From Promethearchaeota archaeon (GTDB taxonomy: Archaea; Asgardarchaeota; Lokiarchaeia; Sigyniarchaeales; SOKP01), in contig JAUWZT010000007.1 of the NCBI GenBank assembly GCA_030615145.1, positions 1-30,520 of the forward strand: a stretch of 30,520 bases of DNA. Reading direction: 5' to 3'. The translations under genes were made by a program, and so were the position numbers. The notes beneath the pieces are model-generated. The model was given only the letters and a program-made list of their open reading frames with translations, was not told the origin of the DNA and made no database searches. This document shows, piece by piece, positions 7,223 to 13,836 of the stretch (position 1 is the stretch's first letter; each line of letters opens with the position of its first letter).

Positions 7223-8260
7223 CTATCTATAAGGAAAAAAAGCAGTAAGAATATTATCTTTATAACTTGCTTTTATCACTTTAGCCTCAATATATTTTCC
7301 TATCAGTATTTCGGAGAAAACGAGTGGTTTTTTCAATAATATTTTAATTCCGAGAGAATCGTTGATTTTCCCTATACACTCATTTTTCCATCTTCCCCCG
7401 GAAACGATTTTTAATTTAATAAGGTCGTCCTTCTTAAATTCTAACATGGAGGTTTTCGTTCTTTTATGAATACCAAAGTCTCTAGGGCCAAGTTTTAGTT
7501 TTATACCATACTTTTTTTCTAATTTGGATAATTGTAAATAAAAATACCCCCATGATTTCGGTCGAATTTTTTTTAATTTTCTACCTGTTTTGTAAATTAA
7601 ATATTTTTGGATACCGATTTGAATTTGTTTCTCAGAATAACCTTCGCTTCTTAAATTAATGATCAACTTAATAATATCTTCTATATCTCTGTCATTTTCT
7701 CCTGGAAACCAAACTGGTGCAATTAAAACGTTAATTTTAGAATCCAAGAGGGAATAAATATTATTTAAAAGTCTATCAACATCATATTTAGCACAATTGC
7801 ATAAATAACAAGCGGTTTCCTCCTTTAGGGTATTTAAGCTTATATTAATTCGCGTCAGGTTGCTTTTTTTCAATTTATTAATAATATTTTTCGAGAGTAA
7901 TACTCCATTGCTTTGCATTGAGATAGTTGTTACTCCTTCTATATCTGAGAGATTTTTTATCAAATTAAACAGTTCCCCGTATAACAGCATTTCACCGTAG
8001 GGCGCCAGATGAATCTCGATGTTATAATTTCCTTTTATCGCTATGATTTCATTGACTTTATCGATTAAATAATTTGAATTTATCACGAAATTAATGTCAT
8101 AATCGCCAGAACTGACGAAACAATACTTACAACGCAAATTACACTGTGTTAGGGGTTTAAGTTCAAGTATGTTGGTCCCTCTGTCAATTATCCCTAGAAA
8201 ATCAACGCCTGTTAGTGGAATTTCCGAAGTTCTATCGATATATTTTATGGTTTCATTCAT
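7223..8260 (-). CDS. Radical SAM protein with C-terminal TRAM-like domain
   Basis: Residues 40-47 hold the canonical radical SAM cluster motif CNLRCKYC, followed by barrel strands with HLAPYGEMLLYG, a GE-type SAM-contact loop. A further cysteine group (CYLCNC, near 151-156) could hold an auxiliary cluster. The last 70 residues are basic and beta-rich (KIVSGGRWKNECIGKI ... IGKYIEAKVIKASY), the pattern of a TRAM domain, an RNA-binding barrel found in MiaB-type and TrmA-type enzymes. There is no MiaB N-terminal domain, so methylthiolation is not implied. The ATG is 18 bases after the pelota stop, so the two genes are probably co-transcribed, pointing to translation or RNA modification. The substrate is unknown. 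Confidence 0.85.
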   Translation of the reverse strand: MNETIKYIDRTSEIPLTGVDFLGIIDRGTNILELKPLTQCNLRCKYCFVSSGDYDINFVINSNYLIDKVNEIIAIKGNYNIEIHLAPYGEMLLYGELFNLIKNLSDIEGVTTISMQSNGVLLSKNIINKLKKSNLTRINISLNTLKEETACYLCNCAKYDVDRLLNNIYSLLDSKINVLIAPVWFPGENDRDIEDIIKLIINLRSEGYSEKQIQIGIQKYLIYKTGRKLKKIRPKSWGYFYLQLSKLEKKYGIKLKLGPRDFGIHKRTKTSMLEFKKDDLIKLKIVSGGRWKNECIGKINDSLGIKILLKKPLVFSEILIGKYIEAKVIKASYKDNILTAFFPYR

Positions 8261-8278
8261 TATCGAAATTTTCCTAAT

Positions 8279-9352
8279 TTATATTTTATACCTTAAAATA
8301 GCAATCAGAGATCCTAAATCAATGATTTGTTGTCCTGTTGGGTGTTCACTGTTTAGAATATGAACTTTACCACCTGAATTTTCGACTCCATTAATGACTC
8401 GTTCGATTTTTAATTTTTGTTCTTTTGAGGCACCCCTAATTAAAAGATCTGCACAAAATAATTCCTTTACAGCACCCTTTTCTATTGCATTAGAAATCTC
8501 GTCAAAACCAATGGCAATAATGTCTGAGTCTGTACTAAATAATTGTAATATTTCTTCAATTTTTTCTGTTTCTTGTAATATTTTTACATTTTTTTTTAAA
8601 ATTTTTAACTCTTTTGATTTTAAAGTCTCTAAAATAGCACTTTCAGTTCCGGAGCTGGCTTGAATGTTATAAATTTTTGGTAGATATGTAGATTGTGTTC
8701 GATCTTTAAGAAATTGATTGAAATGAACCTTTGTACTTCCAGGACCACATATAACGATTGTATTTATTTTTGTATTCTTTATATTCTCGTCGATAAGTCT
8801 AAGAATATCACTATAAAATTCTTCGTACGCTTTATTTCTATAAGATTGTTCGTATCTTTTACCAGGAATATTTTTTTTTATAGTGGCTATTCTTTTATGA
8901 CTGAAATTTGTTATTAGAGAGATTGTAGCTAGCCCTGTTTCGATTGCAATTATTAACATTATAAAATCAGTTTCGAATCTTGACGATTCCTTAAGACGTT
9001 TTATTTCGCTCTTTAACCACTTCTGTTTATTTATTGTTAGTTTTTGGTTAGGTTCAATATTAAAAGTGTGATATGTTCCATAAGTGACAAAATCCTCCGG
9101 CCCCTCTAAGATAGTACCTTTTACTCTTAATCTATTTGAAAATTCATGGAAAGCGACAGATTCAACCTTTAATTTCAATCTCATTGGTTTTCTTTCTCCT
9201 TTAGAACCTTCCTTTAAAACAACTCTTCTATACGTCCGTGCTGAAATTTTATCATTTTTAGCTATTAAGTTATAGAGAGTCCATAAATCGTTTAAGTTCT
9301 CTGTTTTAACTGTAATAACTTCCTTCTTTTTACCTATTTCCAGAATTTTCAT
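8279..9352 (-). CDS. pelA: Pelota/Dom34 ribosome-rescue factor
   Basis: The protein matches archaeal pelota along its full length (357 residues; family usually about 350). The N-terminal Sm-like domain has the typical ENLNDLWTLYNLIAKNDKIS and a basic loop with RTYRRVVLKEGSKGERKP. The central eRF1-like domain contains KKNIPGKRY and VICGPGSTKVHFNQFL. The C-terminal domain contains GFDEISNAIEKGAVKELFCADLLIR and ends in the expected SEHPTGQQIIDLGSLIAILRY. It lacks the GGQ of true release factors, as expected. With aEF1A it recognises stalled or empty-A-site ribosomes and promotes their splitting by ABCE1. It leads a two-gene unit with the radical SAM/TRAM gene. Confidence 0.96.
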   Translation of the reverse strand: MKILEIGKKKEVITVKTENLNDLWTLYNLIAKNDKISARTYRRVVLKEGSKGERKPMRLKLKVESVAFHEFSNRLRVKGTILEGPEDFVTYGTYHTFNIEPNQKLTINKQKWLKSEIKRLKESSRFETDFIMLIIAIETGLATISLITNFSHKRIATIKKNIPGKRYEQSYRNKAYEEFYSDILRLIDENIKNTKINTIVICGPGSTKVHFNQFLKDRTQSTYLPKIYNIQASSGTESAILETLKSKELKILKKNVKILQETEKIEEILQLFSTDSDIIAIGFDEISNAIEKGAVKELFCADLLIRGASKEQKLKIERVINGVENSGGKVHILNSEHPTGQQIIDLGSLIAILRYKI

Positions 9353-9372
9353 TTAAATTATTTAATTCCAAA

Positions 9373-9382
9373 TTATAAATTT
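9373..9382 (-). promoter_or_regulatory. TATA-box candidate for pelA
   Basis: The minus strand reads AAATTTATAA, 21-30 bases before the pelA ATG at 9352. A second AT-only stretch (ATATATATTAAA) lies just upstream, so the exact box is uncertain. Confidence 0.35.
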
Positions 9383-9489
9383 AATATATATAATTAAGTA
9401 TAGTATAAATCTAAAGACTAACTATCTAAGGTTTGATATTTTAGATAAAATAAAGAAAAAAATAATAAAATACAAAAAAAACAAAAAAT

Positions 9490-9645
9490 TTATTCTTTTG
9501 CTCCTAAGGCTTCTTTGACCTTTTCTAATTCTTCCATTCGTTTCTTTTTCTCTTCTTCACGTTTTCTGAGGTCTTCTTCGTCAACCTTTTGGAGCGAAAC
9601 ACCTTTTTTGATTTCTTCTTTTAGATCTTTATCTACGGGTGTCAT
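9490..9645 (-). CDS. WH2/beta-thymosin-like actin-binding mini-protein (51 aa)
   Basis: A short ORF, below usual length cut-offs, runs from ATG 9645 to TAA 9490-9492. It begins MTPVDKD and continues LKEEIKKGVSLQKVDEED. This fits the WH2 actin-binding consensus (LLxxIxxGxxLKKV): an amphipathic helix with L, I and G at the right spacing, then the LKKV-type strand as LQKV. The remaining 25 residues are a highly charged helix (RKREEEKKKRMEELEKVKEA). Eukaryotic beta-thymosins are about 43 residues with a similar layout and sequester monomeric actin. Asgard archaea encode actin and profilin, so monomer binding here is a plausible inference. It lies between the GNAT gene (108 bases upstream) and pelA (137 bases downstream) on the same strand. 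Confidence 0.8.
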   Translation of the reverse strand: MTPVDKDLKEEIKKGVSLQKVDEEDLRKREEEKKKRMEELEKVKEALGAKE

Positions 9646-9753
9646 TGTTACTCAACACTTTTTATTTTATTCTCTTTTTTGGGCACGATTTCAATACTTT
9701 TTATACACAAATTATAATAGAATTTATTTATAAGTCTTGGTTTTTATATAATA

Positions 9754-10200
9754 TTAAATATTCAAAATCATTAAATAAGCGCTTTTCTTTTGCCGGTAAT
9801 AGTTCTCTATTTTCTGTACAATTCGGAACCCAAATTTTTGATACAACCAAATGGCAACTTCATTTTTAGAGTTCACATTTAAAACTATTACTTCAATATT
9901 GTTCATTTCTTTTATTTTGAATAAAGTATATTTTAATAGATGCGACCCATAACCTTTATTCTGATATTGTTTACTAATAATCAAATTAATTAAATTTACT
10001 CTATGTTCTTGATCTTGAATAACGATAATGAATCCAACAATTTCATTTGAATTATCTTTATTTATCAACTTAAAAAAGAAAGTGTTATTTATGATAAGAT
10101 TGAGAATTGAATTTTTAGAAAAAGCATCTTTCTTGAAAGTATTACTTTCCAATCTGAATATTTCATCTAAATCCTTAGTACTAACCATTTTAATATTCAT
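9754..10200 (-). CDS. GNAT-family N-acetyltransferase (RimI-like)
   Basis: This 148-residue single GNAT domain carries the acetyl-CoA pyrophosphate loop QYQNKGYGSHLL (near 78-89), preceded by the strand VNLINLIISK. It is followed by the motif B region VIVLNVNSKNEVAIWLYQKFGF, the usual VxxxNxxAixlYxkxGF ending of RimI/Ard1-type enzymes. It probably acetylates protein N-termini or a small substrate; the substrate cannot be read from the sequence. Its ATG lies inside the end of the upstream radical SAM gene (11-base overlap), so the two are translationally coupled and it is the last gene of a five-gene run. Confidence 0.9.
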   Translation of the reverse strand: MNIKMVSTKDLDEIFRLESNTFKKDAFSKNSILNLIINNTFFFKLINKDNSNEIVGFIIVIQDQEHRVNLINLIISKQYQNKGYGSHLLKYTLFKIKEMNNIEVIVLNVNSKNEVAIWLYQKFGFRIVQKIENYYRQKKSAYLMILNI

Positions 10201-11341
10201 TAAACCCCAACTCTTCTTTAAATACCTTAATTGGTGTTTTTTCCGTTATTTGTTGGTATCGTTCTTCTCGAAATGGTGTTATTTCTACGATATATCCTTT
10301 TAATTTATTTTGATCAATTAAATTTATCAGATCTTCCTCGATCGCGAATGATAAAGGCAGTTTTATATTTAACCTATCATATGATAGAAACTTATGAGGA
10401 ACTTTTAATTGATTTAACAAAATATTCTTAAACTCTTTTATTTTTATTTTATCACCTTCTATTTGAGCGAATATTAACAAACCATCCTTATTTATTTCCT
10501 CATAAGGTAATTTTATAGTTTTTGCACGCCTTAAGTACCTTTCCCTCAATTGCCAATAATCCTTGGCAATAATCGTACAAAAATGAATTTTTATCTTAAC
10601 TTTTGGAGCGATTTTTTTTATTAAAGTAATTGCAGTTTCATTACTACACTCTACAGAAGCTATTGTCCCTTCTTTCAATTTAAAACCTCGTTCTTTTAAG
10701 CTTTGACTATTTGGTGAACAATACTCAAATTCATTCAAATTAATAAATTCTGCACCTATTTCATCTAAATAAAATATCAATTCTTCAAGATTTTCGACGT
10801 ATTCCTTTTCTGGAATTACCGGAACCTCAGCGCCTACAGACATACCCTTATCCAATGCGTATTTTATAACATTCCAATTTTCTTTTGGTGAGTTGAATCT
10901 AATTTCGTCTAACCCTGCTCGAGCAAGACTAATTGCTTTTGATTCGTTAAAATTAAGACCATTTGTATAAAGATGAACGTGAAATTTTTTCCCTTTTTTT
11001 GCCTTAACAAATTTAATAAATTCTAAAGTGTTTTCGAAGTTAGGCTCAAATAAGGGATCTCCTCCCGTGATACTCATACCTTTTGCTTTAATTTTGTTAA
11101 GCTCGTCTAATAACTGCTCTTTAGAACTAATTTGAATTTCGTTAGCATAAGTTAATTTTTTATTTTTTCTCTTTTTAGATATTGGACAATACCACCAACA
11201 ATGTTTTGGATTCTGACAGATTCCATTTAGGAATAATACGGCTTTAGTGCCATTTAAACAGTGCTGACACCCTTTGGGAATTCCCCTACTTTTAATGAAA
11301 AATGTATTTGATTTAGATTCTACTATATTAAATTCGCTCAT
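10190..11341 (-). CDS. Uncharacterised radical SAM protein (COG2108-like)
   Basis: The N-terminus has an unusual set of cysteines: C25/C28 (CQHC) and C42-x5-C48-x3-C52 within ICQNPKHCWWYCPIS. The standard CxxxCxxC is absent. The radical SAM glycine loop is present as ITGGDPLFEP (91-100), then LYTNGL and ARAGLDEIRFNSP, the normal barrel elements. The CWWYCP motif matches what I recall of COG2108, archaeal proteins annotated as related to pyruvate formate-lyase activating enzyme but of unknown function. A C-terminal domain of about 120 residues follows the barrel. The gene overlaps the upstream nucleotidyltransferase by 4 bases and the downstream GNAT gene by 11. The reaction is unknown. Confidence 0.85.
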   Translation of the reverse strand: MSEFNIVESKSNTFFIKSRGIPKGCQHCLNGTKAVLFLNGICQNPKHCWWYCPISKKRKNKKLTYANEIQISSKEQLLDELNKIKAKGMSITGGDPLFEPNFENTLEFIKFVKAKKGKKFHVHLYTNGLNFNESKAISLARAGLDEIRFNSPKENWNVIKYALDKGMSVGAEVPVIPEKEYVENLEELIFYLDEIGAEFINLNEFEYCSPNSQSLKERGFKLKEGTIASVECSNETAITLIKKIAPKVKIKIHFCTIIAKDYWQLRERYLRRAKTIKLPYEEINKDGLLIFAQIEGDKIKIKEFKNILLNQLKVPHKFLSYDRLNIKLPLSFAIEEDLINLIDQNKLKGYIVEITPFREERYQQITEKTPIKVFKEELGFNEY

Positions 11342-12045
11342 TTTTGAAATAACTTCTTTCTCACAACGGATTTTTTGTTTGCAAGTTTTTTTAGTACCGC
11401 TTCGGTAGATTCGTTAAGATCAAGTAATCTTTTTAGAAATACACCAGTTCTACCGTGTTTTTCTCTTTTTAAAAGAACTCTTTTTCGTTCATTAATTAAA
11501 TCAATACTTACACTAACTTGTTTTGCTGCCAAATGTTCGTTTCCAATTATTGAATATTCTTCATGGCCTTCTAAGGTAGGTTTAATTAATACTAATCTCT
11601 TGTCTATTCCAGGGACTCTGAGATTATCTTCTAATTGGTTTAGATTGATTTTTCCTCCAAAATCATAAAATTCCTCTGATTTTTTATCAAACTTAGATAA
11701 TGGAATAGTAATACTCTCTAACTCGTTTAAATATATGTACAATTTTAATGTATCCGTTGGTGTTGCCATTATAATTTCTCTAAAGTAATTGTTGAAACCA
11801 TATTTATCAAGAATAATCTCTATTTGATAAGATGGTATTAATTGTAAAAAGATAATATCAATATCACTATCCCTATGAACATCTCCACGAGCAACACTTC
11901 CGTAGATAAACGGTTTTAAACCTTCTTTAGCAAACATCTCCAGTAATTCTCTAGAACGTTTTCTTTTTTGGTTTAAGAGATTCAAATGATCTCTAGAGTA
12001 TGCTACGGTATTATAATAATCTCTTAAAATAGTATCTTTTTTCAT
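11338..12045 (-). CDS. Pol-beta-type nucleotidyltransferase, archaeal (COG1665-like)
   Basis: The 235-residue protein has the minimal nucleotidyltransferase signature: FIYGSVARGDVHRDSDIDII near 46-65, with the GS pair at 49-50 and the metal-binding Asp pair at 61 and 63. A third acidic residue is expected in a later strand. The C-terminal half is basic and helical (NERKRVLLKREKHGRTGVFLKRLLDL), suggesting RNA or DNA contact. It resembles the archaeal predicted nucleotidyltransferases of COG1665, whose substrate I do not know. It is too short and lacks the domains for a CCA-adding enzyme. It starts 16 bases after the membrane-anchored gene and ends in a 4-base overlap with the radical SAM gene. 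Confidence 0.85.
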   Translation of the reverse strand: MKKDTILRDYYNTVAYSRDHLNLLNQKRKRSRELLEMFAKEGLKPFIYGSVARGDVHRDSDIDIIFLQLIPSYQIEIILDKYGFNNYFREIIMATPTDTLKLYIYLNELESITIPLSKFDKKSEEFYDFGGKINLNQLEDNLRVPGIDKRLVLIKPTLEGHEEYSIIGNEHLAAKQVSVSIDLINERKRVLLKREKHGRTGVFLKRLLDLNESTEAVLKKLANKKSVVRKKLFQK

Positions 12046-12061
12046 CAGAAATTATTCTTTT

Positions 12062-12889
12062 TTATCTAATTTCATTATCTATATTTTTTATTATTATGCT
12101 TAAAAGTACCGTTTCGTAATATTTGAATGCGCTTTTTGCTTTTTGAATGGTATGATATTTGAATTTATTTGAATTTTTCAGGGTTTTATCGCTTAAAATC
12201 TTCTTGTATGAATTCTTATTTTTAAAAAATGGATTTAAACGCTCACTAAAAATAATAAATAACTGAAACTGTGGATTTGAAATAGTTTCTAAAGTTTGCA
12301 TAATTTTAAGATTGGCCAAATTTAACCGTGGATTAATTAAAATTAGTTTAACACTATTAGAATCTTTTGTAATAAAATTATAGGGAATAATTTTTTTATC
12401 AAAATTCACGACAACATATCTCTGACTCAATAAATGAAGATCTTGGTTATAAATCGAGAGGGATGAGGATATAATTTGTTGAATTTCTCTTTCAATATCT
12501 CTAATAGTTTTACTTTTTCCTTTATCAGCTTTTATTTTAAGCCAAATGTTAATTACATTAAAACCATAAGTGCTTAAACCTTCCGTCAATATTTTCAATA
12601 ACATTTGTTTTCTATGCGTTCTTATTATAAAAATTGAGGGTTTAGACGAGATTTCTTCTTGAATTACTTTAGATTTAGTCAAATTCCACTTTTTTATGTA
12701 AATTGAGGGGCGATCTAAGTTAAAACTTAGAGCTTTAGCCGTTGTTCGCGTCAAAAATTCGTTTGACAAAGAAAACCTCCATCTATACGCTTCTTTAAAT
12801 ATTTTTACGCTGATAAGAAGTAAAACTAGCAAAATTATTATGATAGTATCAACTAAAATCCAATCGACTCGAAAGATATCGAAGACCAT
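12062..12889 (-). CDS. Membrane-anchored hypothetical protein
   Basis: One strong N-terminal membrane helix (about residues 10-30, VDTIIIILLVLLLISVKIF) is followed by a basic alpha/beta domain. The start of that domain resembles the first strands of an alpha/beta-hydrolase or Rossmann fold (KPSIFIIRTHRKQMLLKILT, then STYGFNVINIWLKI). The nucleophile motif GxSxG of a hydrolase is not visible, so I do not call an enzyme. With the basic residues after the helix, the domain is probably cytoplasmic. It sits 23 bases after cutA and 16 bases before the nucleotidyltransferase, so it belongs to the same transcription unit. Confidence 0.75.
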   Translation of the reverse strand: MVFDIFRVDWILVDTIIIILLVLLLISVKIFKEAYRWRFSLSNEFLTRTTAKALSFNLDRPSIYIKKWNLTKSKVIQEEISSKPSIFIIRTHRKQMLLKILTEGLSTYGFNVINIWLKIKADKGKSKTIRDIEREIQQIISSSLSIYNQDLHLLSQRYVVVNFDKKIIPYNFITKDSNSVKLILINPRLNLANLKIMQTLETISNPQFQLFIIFSERLNPFFKNKNSYKKILSDKTLKNSNKFKYHTIQKAKSAFKYYETVLLSIIIKNIDNEIR

Positions 12890-12912
12890 AATATTTATAC
12901 AACTTTTTTTAA

Positions 12913-13227
12913 TTAATCTACAACTTCACTAATCCAATTTAAATACGTTTCAGAACCCTTATTAATCTTCAAACCAATGCATTCCGGTTCAGAATAGGAA
13001 TGAAGCTCTTTAACTTTCTGAATTATTAATTCTCCTTTACTTTCCTTTGTTTTAATTATTAATAGATGTTCGTTGTCCTCTTCAATGTTTCCTTTCCACG
13101 AATAAATTGATAGAATATTGTGAATTATGTTTACGCATGCGGCTAGCTTGCTTTCAACCAAAACTCTTGCTATTTTTTTACCTTCTTCAATATTTGGAAC
13201 TGTAACTAAAAAAACATAAAAATCCAT
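12913..13227 (-). CDS. cutA: CutA1 family protein
   Basis: At 104 residues the protein has normal CutA1 length and its landmark segments: YVFLVTVPNIEEGKKIARVL, the ACVNII strand, SIYSWKGNIEEDNEHLLIIK and the C-terminal PECIGLKINKGSETYLNWI. CutA1 proteins form very stable trimers with a ferredoxin-like fold. They were linked to divalent metal tolerance in bacteria, but the role in archaea is not settled. It is the first gene of a five-gene minus-strand run ending with the GNAT gene at 9754. A TATA-like element is 28-37 bases upstream, and a weak purine run (AAGGG) precedes the ATG. Confidence 0.95.
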   Translation of the reverse strand: MDFYVFLVTVPNIEEGKKIARVLVESKLAACVNIIHNILSIYSWKGNIEEDNEHLLIIKTKESKGELIIQKVKELHSYSEPECIGLKINKGSETYLNWISEVVD

Positions 13228-13254
13228 TTTAATCCCTTAGTTGTTATATCTAAT

Positions 13255-13264
13255 AATTTATAAT
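13255..13264 (-). promoter_or_regulatory. TATA-box candidate for the cutA operon
   Basis: The minus strand reads ATTATAAATT, 28-37 bases before the cutA ATG at 13227. It would drive the five closely packed genes down to 9754. Confidence 0.4.
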
Positions 13265-13542
13265 GTACATTTTAATTTCAATTTATTTAAGAAATTAACA
13301 CCATTAGAAAATTGATTTATTCTGTAGTGTTTAAATACATTATTTAAAATAAAGTATAAATTATTAGAAATAACAATTAGAATTTGGCACATAATTAACG
13401 CTCGAAAAAGCGTAAGGGAACATTCTTTTTATTTAATCGGTGGAATCGTAGTGGGGATATTAGCTTGCTTTACAACTTGCCTTCCATTATTCCTTTAATC
13501 TAAATTTCTTGATTTTTAAAAATTTATTCGTTTAAATTTTCC

Positions 13543-13568
13543 TTTTAAATATAACGAGTTTATAATTT
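13543..13568 (+). promoter_or_regulatory. TATA-box candidates for the 13606-16652 gene pair
   Basis: TTTTAAATATA (13543-13553) and TTTATAATTT (13559-13568) both resemble archaeal TATA boxes, 38-63 bases before the ATG at 13606. Either would leave a short leader. There is no clear ribosome-binding site before that ATG. Confidence 0.3.
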
Positions 13569-13605
13569 TATTAGAAAAAATAATTAATTAAAGTAGTAAA
13601 AAAAA

Positions 13606-13836
13606 ATGGATGTTGATACGTATTTTTCAAGTGTGTTGGCTGGTTTTGAGTTCCTAATAGCTTTAGGCTCACTTATCGGTTCATTTGGATTGGTAGTGGG
13701 AGCTTTATTGCTATTCCTTGGAGGAAGACCTTTCAAGAGCAAAGGATTAAAAATTCTGCTTATTAGCGGGGGTTCCGCAGAAGAATATATTATTAAAACA
13801 TTAGATGTTGAACCTGAAGCCTGGTGTGATTATTAA
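13606..13836 (+). CDS. Small membrane protein, coupled to the repeat protein
   Basis: This 76-residue protein has one long or two short membrane segments (about residues 9-38: LAGFEFLIALGSLIGSFGLV then VGALLLFLGG). A basic stretch follows (RPFKSKGLKI), then a soluble tail ending EPEAWCDY. By the positive-inside rule the C-terminal tail is probably cytoplasmic. Its stop codon overlaps the next start codon by one base (TAATG at 13834-13838), so the two genes are almost certainly translated together. It could tether the 938-residue protein to the membrane or act as a holin-like or immunity-like partner. No family is recognised. Confidence 0.7.
   Translation: MDVDTYFSSVLAGFEFLIALGSLIGSFGLVVGALLLFLGGRPFKSKGLKILLISGGSAEEYIIKTLDVEPEAWCDY

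Larger units (their letters stand above)
13228..13605. other. 378-base divergent intergenic region
   Basis: The region separates cutA (minus) from the membrane-protein/repeat-protein pair (plus) and holds the promoters of both. Besides AT-rich sequence it contains a small hairpin (ACGCT 13398-13402 with AGCGT 13409-13413). A frame open from 13328 to the TAA at 13496-13498 encodes a hydrophobic peptide (YLIGGIVVGILACFTTC) but has no ATG, GTG or TTG start in a sensible place. It may be a gene remnant; I do not annotate it as a gene. Confidence 0.5.

Noticed and set aside
8169..9275. Several plus-strand ORFs of 60-90 codons opposite the radical SAM and pelota genes
   Set aside because: They are shadows on the complement of conserved genes with no family features.
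9403..9489. A-rich run near 9450-9489 as a functional RNA
   Set aside because: It is low-complexity A/T with no stable fold; on the minus strand it is a T-rich stretch after the WH2 mini-gene, most simply a terminator.
10231..10431. Plus-strand ORF of 66 codons over the radical SAM gene end
   Set aside because: It is antisense to a gene with clear motifs and has no start signals.
13398..13413. Small hairpin as part of a C/D-box guide RNA or riboswitch
   Set aside because: Only five base pairs, with no C, D or known aptamer motifs nearby.
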